64,000 bases of DNA from UBA10649 sp965278945. GTDB taxonomy: Bacteria > Actinomycetota > Actinomycetes > S36-B12. Position 1 is the stretch's first letter. Every line of letters starts with the position of its first letter. Where the stretch lies: positions 3,100,001-3,164,000 of the forward strand of contig OZ257128.1 of NCBI GenBank assembly GCA_965278945.1, in the 5' to 3' direction. The notes under the pieces are model-generated. The model saw only the letters and a list, made by a program, of their open reading frames with translations, did not search any database and was not told where the DNA came from. Below, piece by piece: positions 35,506-44,023 of the stretch. Both the position numbers and the translations under genes were made by a program.

Positions 35506-35508
35506 GTT
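35503..35508 (+). promoter_or_regulatory. -10 hexamer TAGGTT fused to the upstream stop codon
   Basis: The GDPD stop TAG is the first half of TAGGTT; the ATG at 35515 follows after 6 bases, giving a leaderless promoter at the exact gene boundary. Confidence 0.55.
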
Positions 35509-35514
35509 CGGAGC

Positions 35515-36477
35515 ATGGCGAAGAAGAGTGCGGCCCGCAGGAACGACGGACCCGATCCGATGATCGATGCGGCAGATGTGCCGGTCGTCGGGATGCGCGA
35601 GCCGTGCCCGTGCGGATCCGGGCGGCGCTACAAGGCCTGCCACGGACGCGGAGCATCCTCAGCGTTCGTCGGCCCGAGTCGGCCCTTCGAGGGAATGGCG
35701 TCCGAGTGCGACATCGTCGCCCTGCGCGAGCTCGTCCCTGCCGCGTCGGCACCGCTAACCCTCGTTGGTCAGCACGCAGGTCGCAAGGTCACGCTGGTGA
35801 CCGTGCTGCCGATGGCGTGGCCCGCGCTCGTGCGCTCCGACGGGGAGATCATGCTGGCCTTGCAGGTGAACACCGGCTCGAGCGACGCCAGCCGTGACCT
35901 CGCCGATGCGCTGGTGAGTGCGCTCGCAGCCGAGCCAGGAGAGCCGGTGGCGCTGGGCAGGGTGAGCGCCGAGTCCCCGCGCATCCAGGACCTCGTCGAT
36001 CCCGACGCGATCTTGGAGATCTCGGTGCACGACGACTTCGAGTTCTGGGTCGACGGTGCCGAGGAACTGGCCACCGACGTGCGTGCCTCGCTCGACCGTG
36101 CGAGCTCATTCGCGCATCCGACCGTCAAGCTCGAGTCGGTTCCGTCCGCGTACTGGACGCGCATGGGCGAGAAGGAGCACCTGCGCTGGGTCATGCCCTA
36201 CCCCGAGGAGACGCTGCTCAATGCCCTGGCCCGGCTGCATGCCGCCGAGCAGGACTCCCTCGGGGAGGGCACTCGGTTCGTGGGGATGTTCCGCGCTCAG
36301 GGCCTGGTGTGCCCGGTATGGGACCTGCCGCTCGACACCGGTGCTGCGGCCATCGAAGCTCCGGCCGCGGAGTTCGGCGACCGCCTTACTGCCGCGCTGG
36401 CTGACACCACGCCGCTCACGGATGCCGAGCGGCGCGCCCGGGCCGGCCTGACCACCCGCCAGGTCACCCTCCGCTAA
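35515..36477 (+). CDS. DUF5926 family protein with SEC-C zinc motif
   Basis: A 320-residue soluble protein. Near the N-terminus EPCPCGSGRRYKACHG is a SEC-C zinc-binding motif (C31, C33, C42, H43), as in SecA tails. The rest matches the actinobacterial DUF5926 family, often next to a GDPD gene. Molecular role unknown; the motif suggests metal binding and perhaps contact with ribosomes or SecA partners, which is inference. Its 3' end is followed after 10 bases by a long hairpin. Confidence 0.8.
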   Translation: MAKKSAARRNDGPDPMIDAADVPVVGMREPCPCGSGRRYKACHGRGASSAFVGPSRPFEGMASECDIVALRELVPAASAPLTLVGQHAGRKVTLVTVLPMAWPALVRSDGEIMLALQVNTGSSDASRDLADALVSALAAEPGEPVALGRVSAESPRIQDLVDPDAILEISVHDDFEFWVDGAEELATDVRASLDRASSFAHPTVKLESVPSAYWTRMGEKEHLRWVMPYPEETLLNALARLHAAEQDSLGEGTRFVGMFRAQGLVCPVWDLPLDTGAAAIEAPAAEFGDRLTAALADTTPLTDAERRARAGLTTRQVTLR

Positions 36478-36487
36478 CGCCGACGCG

Positions 36488-36541
36488 ACCCGGACTGTCG
36501 TGAAACCCGCCTCTCGGCGGGGGTTTCACGACAGTCCGGGT
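36488..36541. terminator. long bidirectional hairpin between convergent genes
   Basis: Left arm ACCCGGACTGTCGTGAAACC (36488-36507, continuing CGCC) is matched by its reverse complement ending at 36541; 21 bases pair perfectly, then the right arm has two extra G near the loop. No T-run follows on either strand, so it is not a classical intrinsic terminator. It lies exactly between the 3' ends of the DUF5926 gene and the GDT1-type gene and could end both transcripts or protect their 3' ends. Confidence 0.65.
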
Positions 36542-36552
36542 CGTCCCGGTGG

Positions 36553-37179
36553 TCAGCCGCGGATGAGTTCGACGGCAGTCCACAGCGCCAGGGCCGACAA
36601 GATCACCCCGGACACCAGGCGGATGCGCCAGATGGGCACGCGCGAGCGCAGCCAGGTCCCGGCCAGCACGGCGATCCCCGACACCGCAGCGAGTGCCACC
36701 CACGACCCGATGAACACCGACGCTGGCTCCCCGGTCCGCGCGGCGAGGCCCGCGGTCAGCAGTTGGCTCAGATCACCCCACTCGGCGAGGAACAGCACGG
36801 CGAAGCTGAGCGCGAAGATGCGCAGCGGGGTGGTCGCGGAGTCCGCGTCGGCCCGCCCGGACACTTCGGCAACCTCGGCCTCAGACGTGGCCATCTCATC
36901 CGCGCGGCTGTGCAGCCCGCCGCGGATCATGACGACGGCACCGATCACGAACAGGATCAACGTGATGGTCAGCACGAGCCGCTGGGGGGCGAGGGCCAGC
37001 AATCCGCCCGCAGCAACGGCGATGAGGACCTGCACGGCGAACGCGGCGATAACGCCGAGCCACACCCACAGGTGCTTGAACCTGGTCGCCAGCACGAGAG
37101 TCGCGATGAAGGTCTTGTCGGGCAGCTCGGCGGGGAAGATCAGGGCGAAGGTCGTCGCGACGATGGCGAGGTCGATCAC
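36553..37179 (-). CDS. GDT1/TMEM165 (UPF0016) family cation exporter
   Basis: A 208-residue membrane protein made of two repeated halves. Each half carries the family E-x-G-D-(K/R)-(T/S) signature: ELPDKT at residues 18-23 (proline in place of glycine) and EWGDLSQ near 136-142 (with L where K/R is usual). A charged cytoplasmic loop separates them. Known bacterial members export Mn2+. The variation in both motifs is notable. The start overlaps the upstream stop (ATGA at 37176-37179), so it is co-translated with the channel-like protein. Confidence 0.85.
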   Translation of the reverse strand: MIDLAIVATTFALIFPAELPDKTFIATLVLATRFKHLWVWLGVIAAFAVQVLIAVAAGGLLALAPQRLVLTITLILFVIGAVVMIRGGLHSRADEMATSEAEVAEVSGRADADSATTPLRIFALSFAVLFLAEWGDLSQLLTAGLAARTGEPASVFIGSWVALAAVSGIAVLAGTWLRSRVPIWRIRLVSGVILSALALWTAVELIRG

Positions 37180-38507
37180 GCGCCGGATCCGTGGTCGGGC
37201 AGCAGGTTGACCGCGATGCTGGGCCAGATTGTCGGCGTGGGGACGTTCCGACCACCGGACCAGGGAGCCGGTGTCGCGTCGAGCGCGCGGCAGATCTCGT
37301 ACGCCGCGAACTCGTACCGCATGCGCAGGACCTTGAACTCGGTCCAGGCGTCGTCGAGGTCCCGGTCGATGGGGAATCCCGATCTGCGAATGATGTCCAC
37401 TGCCACGTCGAAGTCTGCGCGGGTGATCTGCAACTCATGAGCCTCGCCGATCACCAGCGCGGCGACCGCCTCGCCGTCGAGTCCGCGCGCCGCGTCCTTG
37501 TCGGCCGCGATCTCTACGGCGAGCATGCGCTCGTTCCAGCTTGCTGTCGTGCGCGTCCGGCTGAAGTCTCCGGGCGGTCGGCCCAGGAACATGCCCGCCA
37601 GCGGAATTCGTGTCTTCCACGGACGTTTGAGGAACAAGATCACGTAGAGCACTTCGAAGGCCTGGGCACCGTGAAGCAGCAGCCCGAAGGATTGAGTTCG
37701 GGGAAGCGTCGTGTTGAGCGAGACCTTGAGCGCGGCCGCGTCAAGTACTGCGAGCAGTGACACGGCGTAGTGCCGAGATGCGCGCGCGGAGCGCACCCAG
37801 ACCAGAACGGGATAGGTCACGTGCGTCATCCGCACCGCCGACGCCCATCGTGACCAGCGTGCGAATGTCTCCGGGAGGGTGTCGACGTTGTCCGTGAGAG
37901 CGTGCCGTGCCAGGAACTCCGGGCCCCAGGCGGGATCGCCGCCCATGGCACCCAGCATCGTGACGTCGACCTCGCGCTCGAGGTACGAGGAGTAGATCGT
38001 CGGCAGAAAGCCGATCATCAAGGCGATCACGACGGGTCCCGTGGCGCCGGCGAAGAAGTCGACGATCGTCTGGTCCCGGTTCTCGGAGGCAGCGAAGCCG
38101 AGCGTGAACAGGCTCGAGCCGGCCTGGGTCATGGCATCGGGGTAGTTGTGACCGCCGACTCCGTAGATCAAGAACGCGTAGGCGAATAGGTAGAGAACCA
38201 GCCAGGTGATCAGCTGCAGGATGATGATGGTCGGGCCGGCCCAGGCCAGCACGGAGTCGCGACCGCGATAGCTGCGGGGCGCCCGGGCAATCAGTTGCGC
38301 GCTCTTGACCACCACCGTCGCCACGGTGTCGCTGATTGCCGACCTCAAGGACCGCGGAATCACGACCGTGCGCATGAGGCTGATGGTCGTCACGAACAGC
38401 AGGAAAAGCCCGAGGATCGTCGCGGCTCCGCGCGAGATGAGGTCCAGCCACAGTTGTGACACCCGCAGATGGTCCCATAGCGGCCGACTACGCTCGGGGA
38501 GTGACAT
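37176..38507 (-). CDS. membrane protein with ion-channel-like pore segment
   Basis: A 443-residue protein: a helix near residues 28-46, another near 92-115, then SSLFTLGFAAS, which resembles a K+ channel pore helix and filter (TVGYG) in altered form, then a further helix, and a cytoplasmic C-terminal half without a recognised RCK domain. It may be a two-pore-helix type channel or a related family; selectivity cannot be told. The ATG at 38507 lies 7 bases inside the head-to-head start of the DUF4446 gene; a GTG at 38462 is an alternative start. It is coupled to the GDT1-type exporter, suggesting cation homeostasis. Confidence 0.55.
   Translation of the reverse strand: MSLPERSRPLWDHLRVSQLWLDLISRGAATILGLFLLFVTTISLMRTVVIPRSLRSAISDTVATVVVKSAQLIARAPRSYRGRDSVLAWAGPTIIILQLITWLVLYLFAYAFLIYGVGGHNYPDAMTQAGSSLFTLGFAASENRDQTIVDFFAGATGPVVIALMIGFLPTIYSSYLEREVDVTMLGAMGGDPAWGPEFLARHALTDNVDTLPETFARWSRWASAVRMTHVTYPVLVWVRSARASRHYAVSLLAVLDAAALKVSLNTTLPRTQSFGLLLHGAQAFEVLYVILFLKRPWKTRIPLAGMFLGRPPGDFSRTRTTASWNERMLAVEIAADKDAARGLDGEAVAALVIGEAHELQITRADFDVAVDIIRRSGFPIDRDLDDAWTEFKVLRMRYEFAAYEICRALDATPAPWSGGRNVPTPTIWPSIAVNLLPDHGSGA
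38489..38494 (+). promoter_or_regulatory. -10 hexamer TACGCT, leaderless arrangement
   Basis: TACGCT is 6 bases before the GTG at 38501. It lies inside the reading frame of the divergent channel-like gene if that gene starts at 38507. Confidence 0.55.
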
Positions 38508-38992
38508 CTGATCCCCAGTCCGCCCTCATCGTGGCGCTCCTCGGCATCGCCGTGGGCGTCGTTGGCGTGGCTCTGGGTGCGTTCGCCCTCGTGCGTCTGT
38601 CCCGCCTGAACCGCGCCTACGAGCTCCTCCAGGTGGCCGAGGGACGCGAGACGATCGTCGATGTCATGGGACGCACGATGGACGAGTTCAGCGACCTGCG
38701 CGATGAGGTGCTGAGGCTGGAATCCGGCCTGTCGGCGACCCGTAGGGACTTGGCGATGGCGCTGCGACACGTCTCGGTCGTCCGCTATGACGCCTTCGGC
38801 GACATGGGTGGGCGGTTCTCGTTCTCCGCCGCCCTTCTCGACGACGGGGGCGACGGTCTGGTCATCACCTCGATTCATGCCAGGAGCGAGACCCGCACGT
38901 ACCTGAAGGGGCTCTCGGGCGGAGACAGCGACATCACGCTGTCGCCTGAGGAGCAGCAGGCCGTGCGACTCGCGCGCGGGGGCGCCTCATGA
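38501..38992 (+). CDS. DUF4446 family membrane protein
   Basis: A 163-residue protein: one N-terminal membrane helix (LIVALLGIAVGVVGVALGAFALV), a coiled-coil-like region, then a compact domain with VVRYDAFGDMGGRFSFSAALLD, the signature region of DUF4446. It is often found close to pheA and serS in actinobacteria; function unknown. The GTG at 38501 is fixed by TACGCT 6 bases upstream. Its stop overlaps the pheA start (ATGA at 38989-38992). Confidence 0.8.
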   Translation: MTSDPQSALIVALLGIAVGVVGVALGAFALVRLSRLNRAYELLQVAEGRETIVDVMGRTMDEFSDLRDEVLRLESGLSATRRDLAMALRHVSVVRYDAFGDMGGRFSFSAALLDDGGDGLVITSIHARSETRTYLKGLSGGDSDITLSPEEQQAVRLARGGAS

Positions 38993-39912
38993 CCCGCATT
39001 GCCTACCTCGGCCCGCCCGGGACCTTCTGTGAGGCCGCGCTTCTCACGATGCCCGACTACCAGTCGGCGGCGCACGTCCCCGCGGTGTCGGAGCATGCCG
39101 CTATAGACGCAGTTCGTCACGGTGAGGTCGATCTCGCGCTGATCCCCATCGAGAACTCCGTCGAGGGGTCGGTGTCGATTACTCTGGACCAGCTCGCGAA
39201 CGGTCAGCGCCTTGTGATCATCGATGAGGTCGCCCTGCCCGTGCGGTTCGCGCTGATGGCGCGGCCGGGCACGACTCTCGCCGATGTCAGCAGTGTCGCG
39301 TCCCATCCGCACGCTCTTGCCCAGGTGCGCTCGTGGCTCGCCGCGAACCTGCCCGAAGCTCGCATCATTCCGGCGCAGTCGACCGCAGGGGCCGCGGCGC
39401 TGCTGCAGGACTCCGCACCGTTCGACGCCGCGGTGGCGCCCCTACTCGCGGCGGATCGGTACGGGCTGTCGGTGCTCGCGGAGAACATCGGCGACACCGA
39501 GGACGCGACGACTCGTTTCGTCCTCGTGCAGAAGCCCGGAACCCTTCCGGCGCCGACCGGAGCCGACAAGACGACGCTGACCCTCTACATGCGCCTGGAT
39601 CAGCCCGGTGCCCTGCTGGCGATTCTCAACGAGTTCGCGGTCCGCGGCGTGAACATGACCCGAATCGAGTCGCGTCCAACCCGCAAGGCTCTGGGCGACT
39701 ACTACTTCAGTGTCGACGTCGAGGGCCACGTGGCCGACGCGCGCGTTGCGGAGGCCCTCGCCGGCCTGCACCGGGTGTGCCTGGACGTTCGCTTCCTGGG
39801 CTCGTACCCCAGGCATGACGGCAAGCAGCCGGTTCTTCGCCACGGAGTCACCGATGCCGACTTCGCTGACGCGCAGGTGTGGCTCGATCGCCTGAGAGGT
39901 GATGCAACGTGA
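38989..39912 (+). CDS. pheA: prephenate dehydratase
   Basis: A 307-residue enzyme of phenylalanine synthesis (prephenate to phenylpyruvate). The N-terminal domain begins with IAYLGPPGTFCEAAL and contains PIENSVEGSV; the catalytic TTRF is at residues 174-177. The ACT regulatory domain near 195-270 has GALLAILNEFAVRGVNMTRI and the ESRP segment that binds phenylalanine for feedback inhibition. It is the stand-alone form without chorismate mutase, as usual in actinobacteria. It is coupled on both sides: to DUF4446 (ATGA) and rmlB (GTGA). Confidence 0.93.
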   Translation: MTRIAYLGPPGTFCEAALLTMPDYQSAAHVPAVSEHAAIDAVRHGEVDLALIPIENSVEGSVSITLDQLANGQRLVIIDEVALPVRFALMARPGTTLADVSSVASHPHALAQVRSWLAANLPEARIIPAQSTAGAAALLQDSAPFDAAVAPLLAADRYGLSVLAENIGDTEDATTRFVLVQKPGTLPAPTGADKTTLTLYMRLDQPGALLAILNEFAVRGVNMTRIESRPTRKALGDYYFSVDVEGHVADARVAEALAGLHRVCLDVRFLGSYPRHDGKQPVLRHGVTDADFADAQVWLDRLRGDAT

Positions 39913-40886
39913 GGTACTTCGTCACGGGCGCGGCCGGCTTCATCGGCTCCCACTTCGTTCGCCGCCTCCTTGCCGGCGCGTACGGGATCGAACCGACTCA
40001 GGTCACGGTCTACGACAAGCTCACCTATGCGGGCAACCTGGAGAATCTCGCCGCCGTCGCGAGTGATCCTCGGTACTCGTTCGTCCAAGGCGATATCTGC
40101 GACGGCGCGATGCTCGACCGAGTGCTGCCGGACCACGATGTCGTCATCAACTTCGCGGCGGAGACGCACGTGGATCGGTCGATCCATGGACCGCAGGACT
40201 TCGTCGTCACCAACGTGGTCGGCACTCAGTCCCTGCTCGATGCCTGCCTTCGTCACAAGATCCCGCGAACGGTGCACATCGGAACCGACGAGGTCTACGG
40301 GTCGATCGATGTCGGCTCGTGGGACGAGTCCCAGCCGCTGCTACCGAACTCGCCCTACTCCGCGGCGAAGGCGGCCGCCGAACTGCTCGTGCGTGCCTAC
40401 TTCGTGACGTACGGGCTCAACGTGTCGAGCACCAGGTGCTCGAACAACTACGGCCCGTACCAGTTCCCCGAGAAGGTCATCCCGCTGTTCGTCACCAACC
40501 TGATCGACGGCGGCAAGGTGCCGTTGTACGGCGACGGGCTGAATGTGCGCGACTGGCTGCATGTCGATGACCATTGCGCCGGAATCGCCTTGGTAGCAAC
40601 GAAAGGCGAGCCCGGACACAGTTACAACATCGGTGGCGGACTTGAGCTCAACAACCGAGAGCTCACCGAGCGGGTGCTCGCGGCAATGGGCGCGACGTGG
40701 GACTCGGTGCTGCCGGTTGATGATCGCAAGGGCCATGACCGCAGGTACTCCGTCGACGACAGCAAGCTGCGCGCGCTCGGCTACGCGCCGGCACACGACT
40801 TCGACGAAGGCCTGGCCGAGACAGTCGCGTGGTACCGCGACAACGAGGACTGGTGGCGCCCGCTCAAGTCTGCTGCGGCGCTCTAG
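39909..40886 (+). CDS. rmlB: dTDP-glucose 4,6-dehydratase
   Basis: A 325-residue extended SDR. GAAGFIG at residues 7-13 binds NAD, TDE at 126-128 and Y150/K154 in PYSAAK form the active site, and SNNYGPYQFPEKVIPLF is the RmlB signature. It makes dTDP-4-keto-6-deoxyglucose for L-rhamnose, used in actinobacterial cell wall linkage units and glycans. GTG at 39909 overlaps the pheA stop. rmlD follows after 6 bases; rmlA is not in the window, and an RmlC-like gene is at 21.1 kb. Confidence 0.93.
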   Translation: MRYFVTGAAGFIGSHFVRRLLAGAYGIEPTQVTVYDKLTYAGNLENLAAVASDPRYSFVQGDICDGAMLDRVLPDHDVVINFAAETHVDRSIHGPQDFVVTNVVGTQSLLDACLRHKIPRTVHIGTDEVYGSIDVGSWDESQPLLPNSPYSAAKAAAELLVRAYFVTYGLNVSSTRCSNNYGPYQFPEKVIPLFVTNLIDGGKVPLYGDGLNVRDWLHVDDHCAGIALVATKGEPGHSYNIGGGLELNNRELTERVLAAMGATWDSVLPVDDRKGHDRRYSVDDSKLRALGYAPAHDFDEGLAETVAWYRDNEDWWRPLKSAAAL

Positions 40887-40892
40887 TCGCCG

Positions 40893-41765
40893 ATGCGGAT
40901 CCTTGTTGTCGGCAGCCGCGGACAGTTGGGCACTGACCTCGTCGAGATTGTCACCGCTCGGGGCAGCGACGAGGTCCTCGGTCTTGACCTTCCCGACATC
41001 GACATCACTGATCCGTCGTCCGTTGCGGGCGCCCTCGTCTCGTTCCCCGCGGACGTCGTCGTCAACTGCGCGGCTTGGACCGCCGTCGATCACGCCGAAC
41101 TGAACGAGCCCGCTGCCCTGCGGGTCAATGGGCTCGGACCACGCGTGCTCGCCGAGGCGTGTGCGGCGGCCGGCGCGTGGCTGGTTCAGGTGTCGACCGA
41201 CTACGTCTTCGACGGCGAGGCAACTCAGCCGTACTCGGAGGATCAGTCACCCGATCCACGATCGGCCTACGGGCGAACGAAGCTGGCCGGAGAGCAGGCC
41301 GTTAGCGAGACGCTGCCGGACCGCCACTACATCGTGCGGACCGCTTGGCTCTATGGACGGAACGGCACCAACTTCGTCAAGACGATGGCTCGGCTCGAGG
41401 CAGAGCGGCCGACGGTGTCGGTGGTAGACGACCAGCGCGGTCAGCCGACCTATTCGCGTGACCTCGCCGAGCAGATCGTCGCGCTGCTCGATGCACGGCC
41501 CGCGGCCGGGACGTTCCACGGCACGAACTCAGGCGATGTGACCTGGTTCGGCTTCACGCAGGAGATCTTCCGGCGACTTGGTGCCGACCCGGCACGGGTG
41601 CTGCCGACGACGTCCGCCGAGTTCGTCCGTCCCGCACCCAGGCCGGCCTACTCGGTGCTCGGTCACGAGAAGTGGGCAACGGTCGGACTTGAGCCGATGC
41701 GCCCGTGGGATGAGGCACTCGCGGACGCGATCGCGGCCGGAGTCGCCAAACCCCTCAACCCCTGA
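40893..41765 (+). CDS. rmlD: dTDP-4-dehydrorhamnose reductase
   Basis: A 290-residue SDR. The NAD(P) loop is GSRGQLG at 7-13, STDYVFDG near 101-108 and Y126/K130 in AYGRTK form the active site, and the segment QRGQPTYSRDLAEQI is a family mark. It reduces the 4-keto sugar to dTDP-L-rhamnose as the last step. The end of the gene is C-rich (repeats of AACCCCT at 41750-41774), and a long hairpin follows. Confidence 0.92.
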   Translation: MRILVVGSRGQLGTDLVEIVTARGSDEVLGLDLPDIDITDPSSVAGALVSFPADVVVNCAAWTAVDHAELNEPAALRVNGLGPRVLAEACAAAGAWLVQVSTDYVFDGEATQPYSEDQSPDPRSAYGRTKLAGEQAVSETLPDRHYIVRTAWLYGRNGTNFVKTMARLEAERPTVSVVDDQRGQPTYSRDLAEQIVALLDARPAAGTFHGTNSGDVTWFGFTQEIFRRLGADPARVLPTTSAEFVRPAPRPAYSVLGHEKWATVGLEPMRPWDEALADAIAAGVAKPLNP

Positions 41766-41781
41766 ACCCCTAGACCCGTCC

Positions 41782-41842
41782 GCCGAACTTGAGGTTGGCG
41801 TGTAAATCACGGTGCGAAACCCACGCCAACCTCAAGGTCGGC
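41782..41842. terminator. long hairpin between convergent rmlD and HAD genes
   Basis: GCCGAACTTGAGGTTGGCGT (41782-41801, plus G) pairs with its reverse complement at 41822-41842 with one mismatch out of 21, around a 19-base loop. There is no T-run. It lies between the rmlD stop and the HAD stop, right after a C-rich, G-poor stretch on the plus strand that could aid Rho binding. Likely a bidirectional end-of-transcript element. Confidence 0.6.
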
Positions 41843-41851
41843 GAGGGGGGG

Positions 41852-42658
41852 CTAGAGCTGGATGGCGTCGAGGACGTCGGCCACACCCTCGCCGGGCACG
41901 TTGTTGACCACCGCGTTGGCGTAGGCCCGGACCGCGTCGGGAGCGCTCTGCATCGCCACGCCCCAGCCAGCCCACTCCAGCATCTCGGTGTCGTTCCAGA
42001 AGTCGCCGATCGTGATCGTGTTGGCGGGGTCGATATCGCGGTGGATGCACAGACGCTCGAGCATGGTCGCCTTGTTGACGCCCTTGCCGCCGATGTCCAT
42101 CCATGCCACGTCGGCCACGCCGAAGATCACCGACTCGTAGCCAAGCGCCTGCACGATCTCACCGAAGCCCGTGTCAGTGTGCTGGTCGCTGCGCACGACG
42201 AGGCGGACGACCGGGGCGGTGAGCAGGTGGTCGAACGGGACCTCTCGGACCGACAGGCCCAGTTCCCCGGTACGGAACGCGCTGGTTGCGCGGAACATGC
42301 CGTCGGTGTCCTCGACCGCGTAGACCGCGTCGGGCAGGTGCTGGACCAGCTCCTCGAGCGCGGGTCGGGGATCGAATGTGATCGACTCGATCGTGCGTTC
42401 GGTCTCGACGCTGACGAGCAGGCCGCCGTTGCTGCAGACGACCATGCCCTCGATGCCGGCCGCCCGGGCGACGGGGATCGTGGTCGACGGCGACCGGCCG
42501 GTTGCGAGCGTCACGATGATTCCTGCGGCTTGGACTCGCTCGATCGACTCGACCACGCGCTCGGACACCGAACTGTTGTGCGCGACGAGAGTGTCGTCGA
42601 CGTCGAGCGCGACGAGCTGGGGGCGGAAGCCCTCGGGCAGCGGAGGAGTCAGGGTCAT
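41852..42658 (-). CDS. HAD hydrolase, Cof/IIB type
   Basis: A 268-residue HAD phosphatase. Motif I is DVDDT with the nucleophile near residue 19, VTLATGRS is the second motif region, and GDFWNDTEM near 218-226 is the Cof-type motif IV. A IIB cap lies between. Such enzymes dephosphorylate sugars or flavin/PLP intermediates; the substrate is unknown. Its ATG overlaps the serS stop (ATGA at 42655-42658), a pairing common in actinobacteria. Confidence 0.8.
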   Translation of the reverse strand: MTLTPPLPEGFRPQLVALDVDDTLVAHNSSVSERVVESIERVQAAGIIVTLATGRSPSTTIPVARAAGIEGMVVCSNGGLLVSVETERTIESITFDPRPALEELVQHLPDAVYAVEDTDGMFRATSAFRTGELGLSVREVPFDHLLTAPVVRLVVRSDQHTDTGFGEIVQALGYESVIFGVADVAWMDIGGKGVNKATMLERLCIHRDIDPANTITIGDFWNDTEMLEWAGWGVAMQSAPDAVRAYANAVVNNVPGEGVADVLDAIQL

Positions 42659-43974
42659 GATGTCGGGCTCAGCACGGTACGGCCTCCGAGAAATGGTTGC
42701 AGGGCAAGGGGAATTCGCACGCTTCCGTCGGCCTGTTGGTGGTTCTCCAGGATCGCGACGATGATGCGCGGCATCGCGCACAACGTGCCGTTGAGGGTGG
42801 CAAGAGGGCGGGTGCCGTTCTCGTCGCGCATGCGAATGCGCAGGCGTCGGGCTTGGTACTCGGTGGTGTTCGAGGTCGACGTGATCTCCCGGTACGTGCC
42901 CTGGGTGGGGATCCATGCCTCGATGTCGAACTTCCGGGCGGCGCTGGAGCCGAGGTCACCGGTCGCGACGTCGATGACGCGGTACGGGAGCTCGAGGGCG
43001 TCGATGAACTCACGCTCCCATGCAAGCAGGCGCTCATGCTCGGCCTCGGCATCGTCCGGTGAACAGAAGACGAACATCTCGACCTTGTCGAACTGGTGCA
43101 CGCGGATGATCCCTCGCGTGTCCTTGCCGTACGACCCGGCCTCGCGCCGGTAGCAGGAGGACCAGCCCGCGTAGCGCAGCGGCAGCTGGGCAGCGTCGAT
43201 GATCTCGTCCGAGTGGTACGCCGCCAGCGGGACCTCGGAGGTGCCGACGAGATACAGGTCGTCGGACTCGACGCGGTAGACGTTCTCGGCCGCCTGGCCG
43301 AGGAACCCCGTGCCCTCCATGGCGCTGGGCAGCACGAGGCTCGGCGTGATCATGGGCGTCAGGCCGTGCGCGACCGCGTGCTGCATCGCCAGGTTGAGGA
43401 GTGCGAACTCCAGGAGCGCACCAGGCCCGGTCAGGTAGAAGAACCGCGAGCCGGACACCTTCGCGCCGCGCTCGACGTCGATCGCGCCGAGCAGGGTTCC
43501 CAGTTCGAGATGATCGCGCGCGGTGAAGCCCTCGGCCTCGAAGTCCCGGGGGGTACCCACCGTCTGGAGGAGGGTGAAGTTCTCCTCACCGCCGACAGGG
43601 GAGTCGAGGTTGACCAGATTCGACACGCGCAGCCACAGCGCGTCGACCGCTTCAGCGGCATTGGCCGCCGTGACCTCGGCCTCCTTGACCGACTCGGACA
43701 GCGCCTGCGCCGTGGCCATCAGGCCGTCGAGTTCGGCCTGGCTCGCAGCGCGTGCACCGTCGTCGGTCGCCTTCTTCAGCGCACCTTGCAGCGGGCCGAT
43801 CTTCTTGCCTATCTCCTTCTGCTGGTTGCGCAGTTCATCGAAGGCGAGGCGGGCTTGGCGCTGAGCGACGTCGGCGGCCACGAGGTCGTCGACGACGGCC
43901 ACGTCCTCGCCGCGCCTGCGCTGGGACTCCCGAATACGGTCGGGATCGGTACGCAAGATGGCGGGATCGATCAC
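42655..43974 (-). CDS. serS: seryl-tRNA synthetase
   Basis: A 439-residue class II synthetase. Residues 1-110 form the long alpha-helical arm that grips tRNA-Ser (MIDPAILRTDPDRIRESQ at the start); motif 2 is YRREAGSYGKDTRG and motif 3 is seen around CAMPRIIVAILENHQ. It charges tRNA-Ser, the substrate also used for selenocysteine. The GTG at 43974 has TAGGCT 6 bases upstream, so the message is probably leaderless. It starts 49 bases from the divergent zwf ATG. Confidence 0.95.
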   Translation of the reverse strand: MIDPAILRTDPDRIRESQRRRGEDVAVVDDLVAADVAQRQARLAFDELRNQQKEIGKKIGPLQGALKKATDDGARAASQAELDGLMATAQALSESVKEAEVTAANAAEAVDALWLRVSNLVNLDSPVGGEENFTLLQTVGTPRDFEAEGFTARDHLELGTLLGAIDVERGAKVSGSRFFYLTGPGALLEFALLNLAMQHAVAHGLTPMITPSLVLPSAMEGTGFLGQAAENVYRVESDDLYLVGTSEVPLAAYHSDEIIDAAQLPLRYAGWSSCYRREAGSYGKDTRGIIRVHQFDKVEMFVFCSPDDAEAEHERLLAWEREFIDALELPYRVIDVATGDLGSSAARKFDIEAWIPTQGTYREITSTSNTTEYQARRLRIRMRDENGTRPLATLNGTLCAMPRIIVAILENHQQADGSVRIPLALQPFLGGRTVLSPTS

Positions 43975-43980
43975 TGCTGC

Positions 43981-43986
43981 AGCCTA
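43981..43986 (-). promoter_or_regulatory. -10 hexamer TAGGCT for serS, leaderless arrangement
   Basis: Minus-strand TAGGCT ends 6 bases before the GTG at 43974. The divergent zwf hexamer is 23 bases away, so the two -35 regions must overlap. Confidence 0.6.
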
Positions 43987-44009
43987 ACGTGGACGTAACA
44001 CACGGCTGC

Positions 44010-44015
44010 TAGCGT
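44010..44015 (+). promoter_or_regulatory. -10 hexamer TAGCGT for zwf
   Basis: TAGCGT lies 8 bases before the ATG at 44024, giving an untranslated leader of zero to two bases. Confidence 0.5.
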
Positions 44016-44023
44016 CCGCTGGC

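Noticed and set aside
41789..43153. 454-residue open frame opposite the HAD gene and serS
   Set aside because: Antisense to two well-supported coupled genes.
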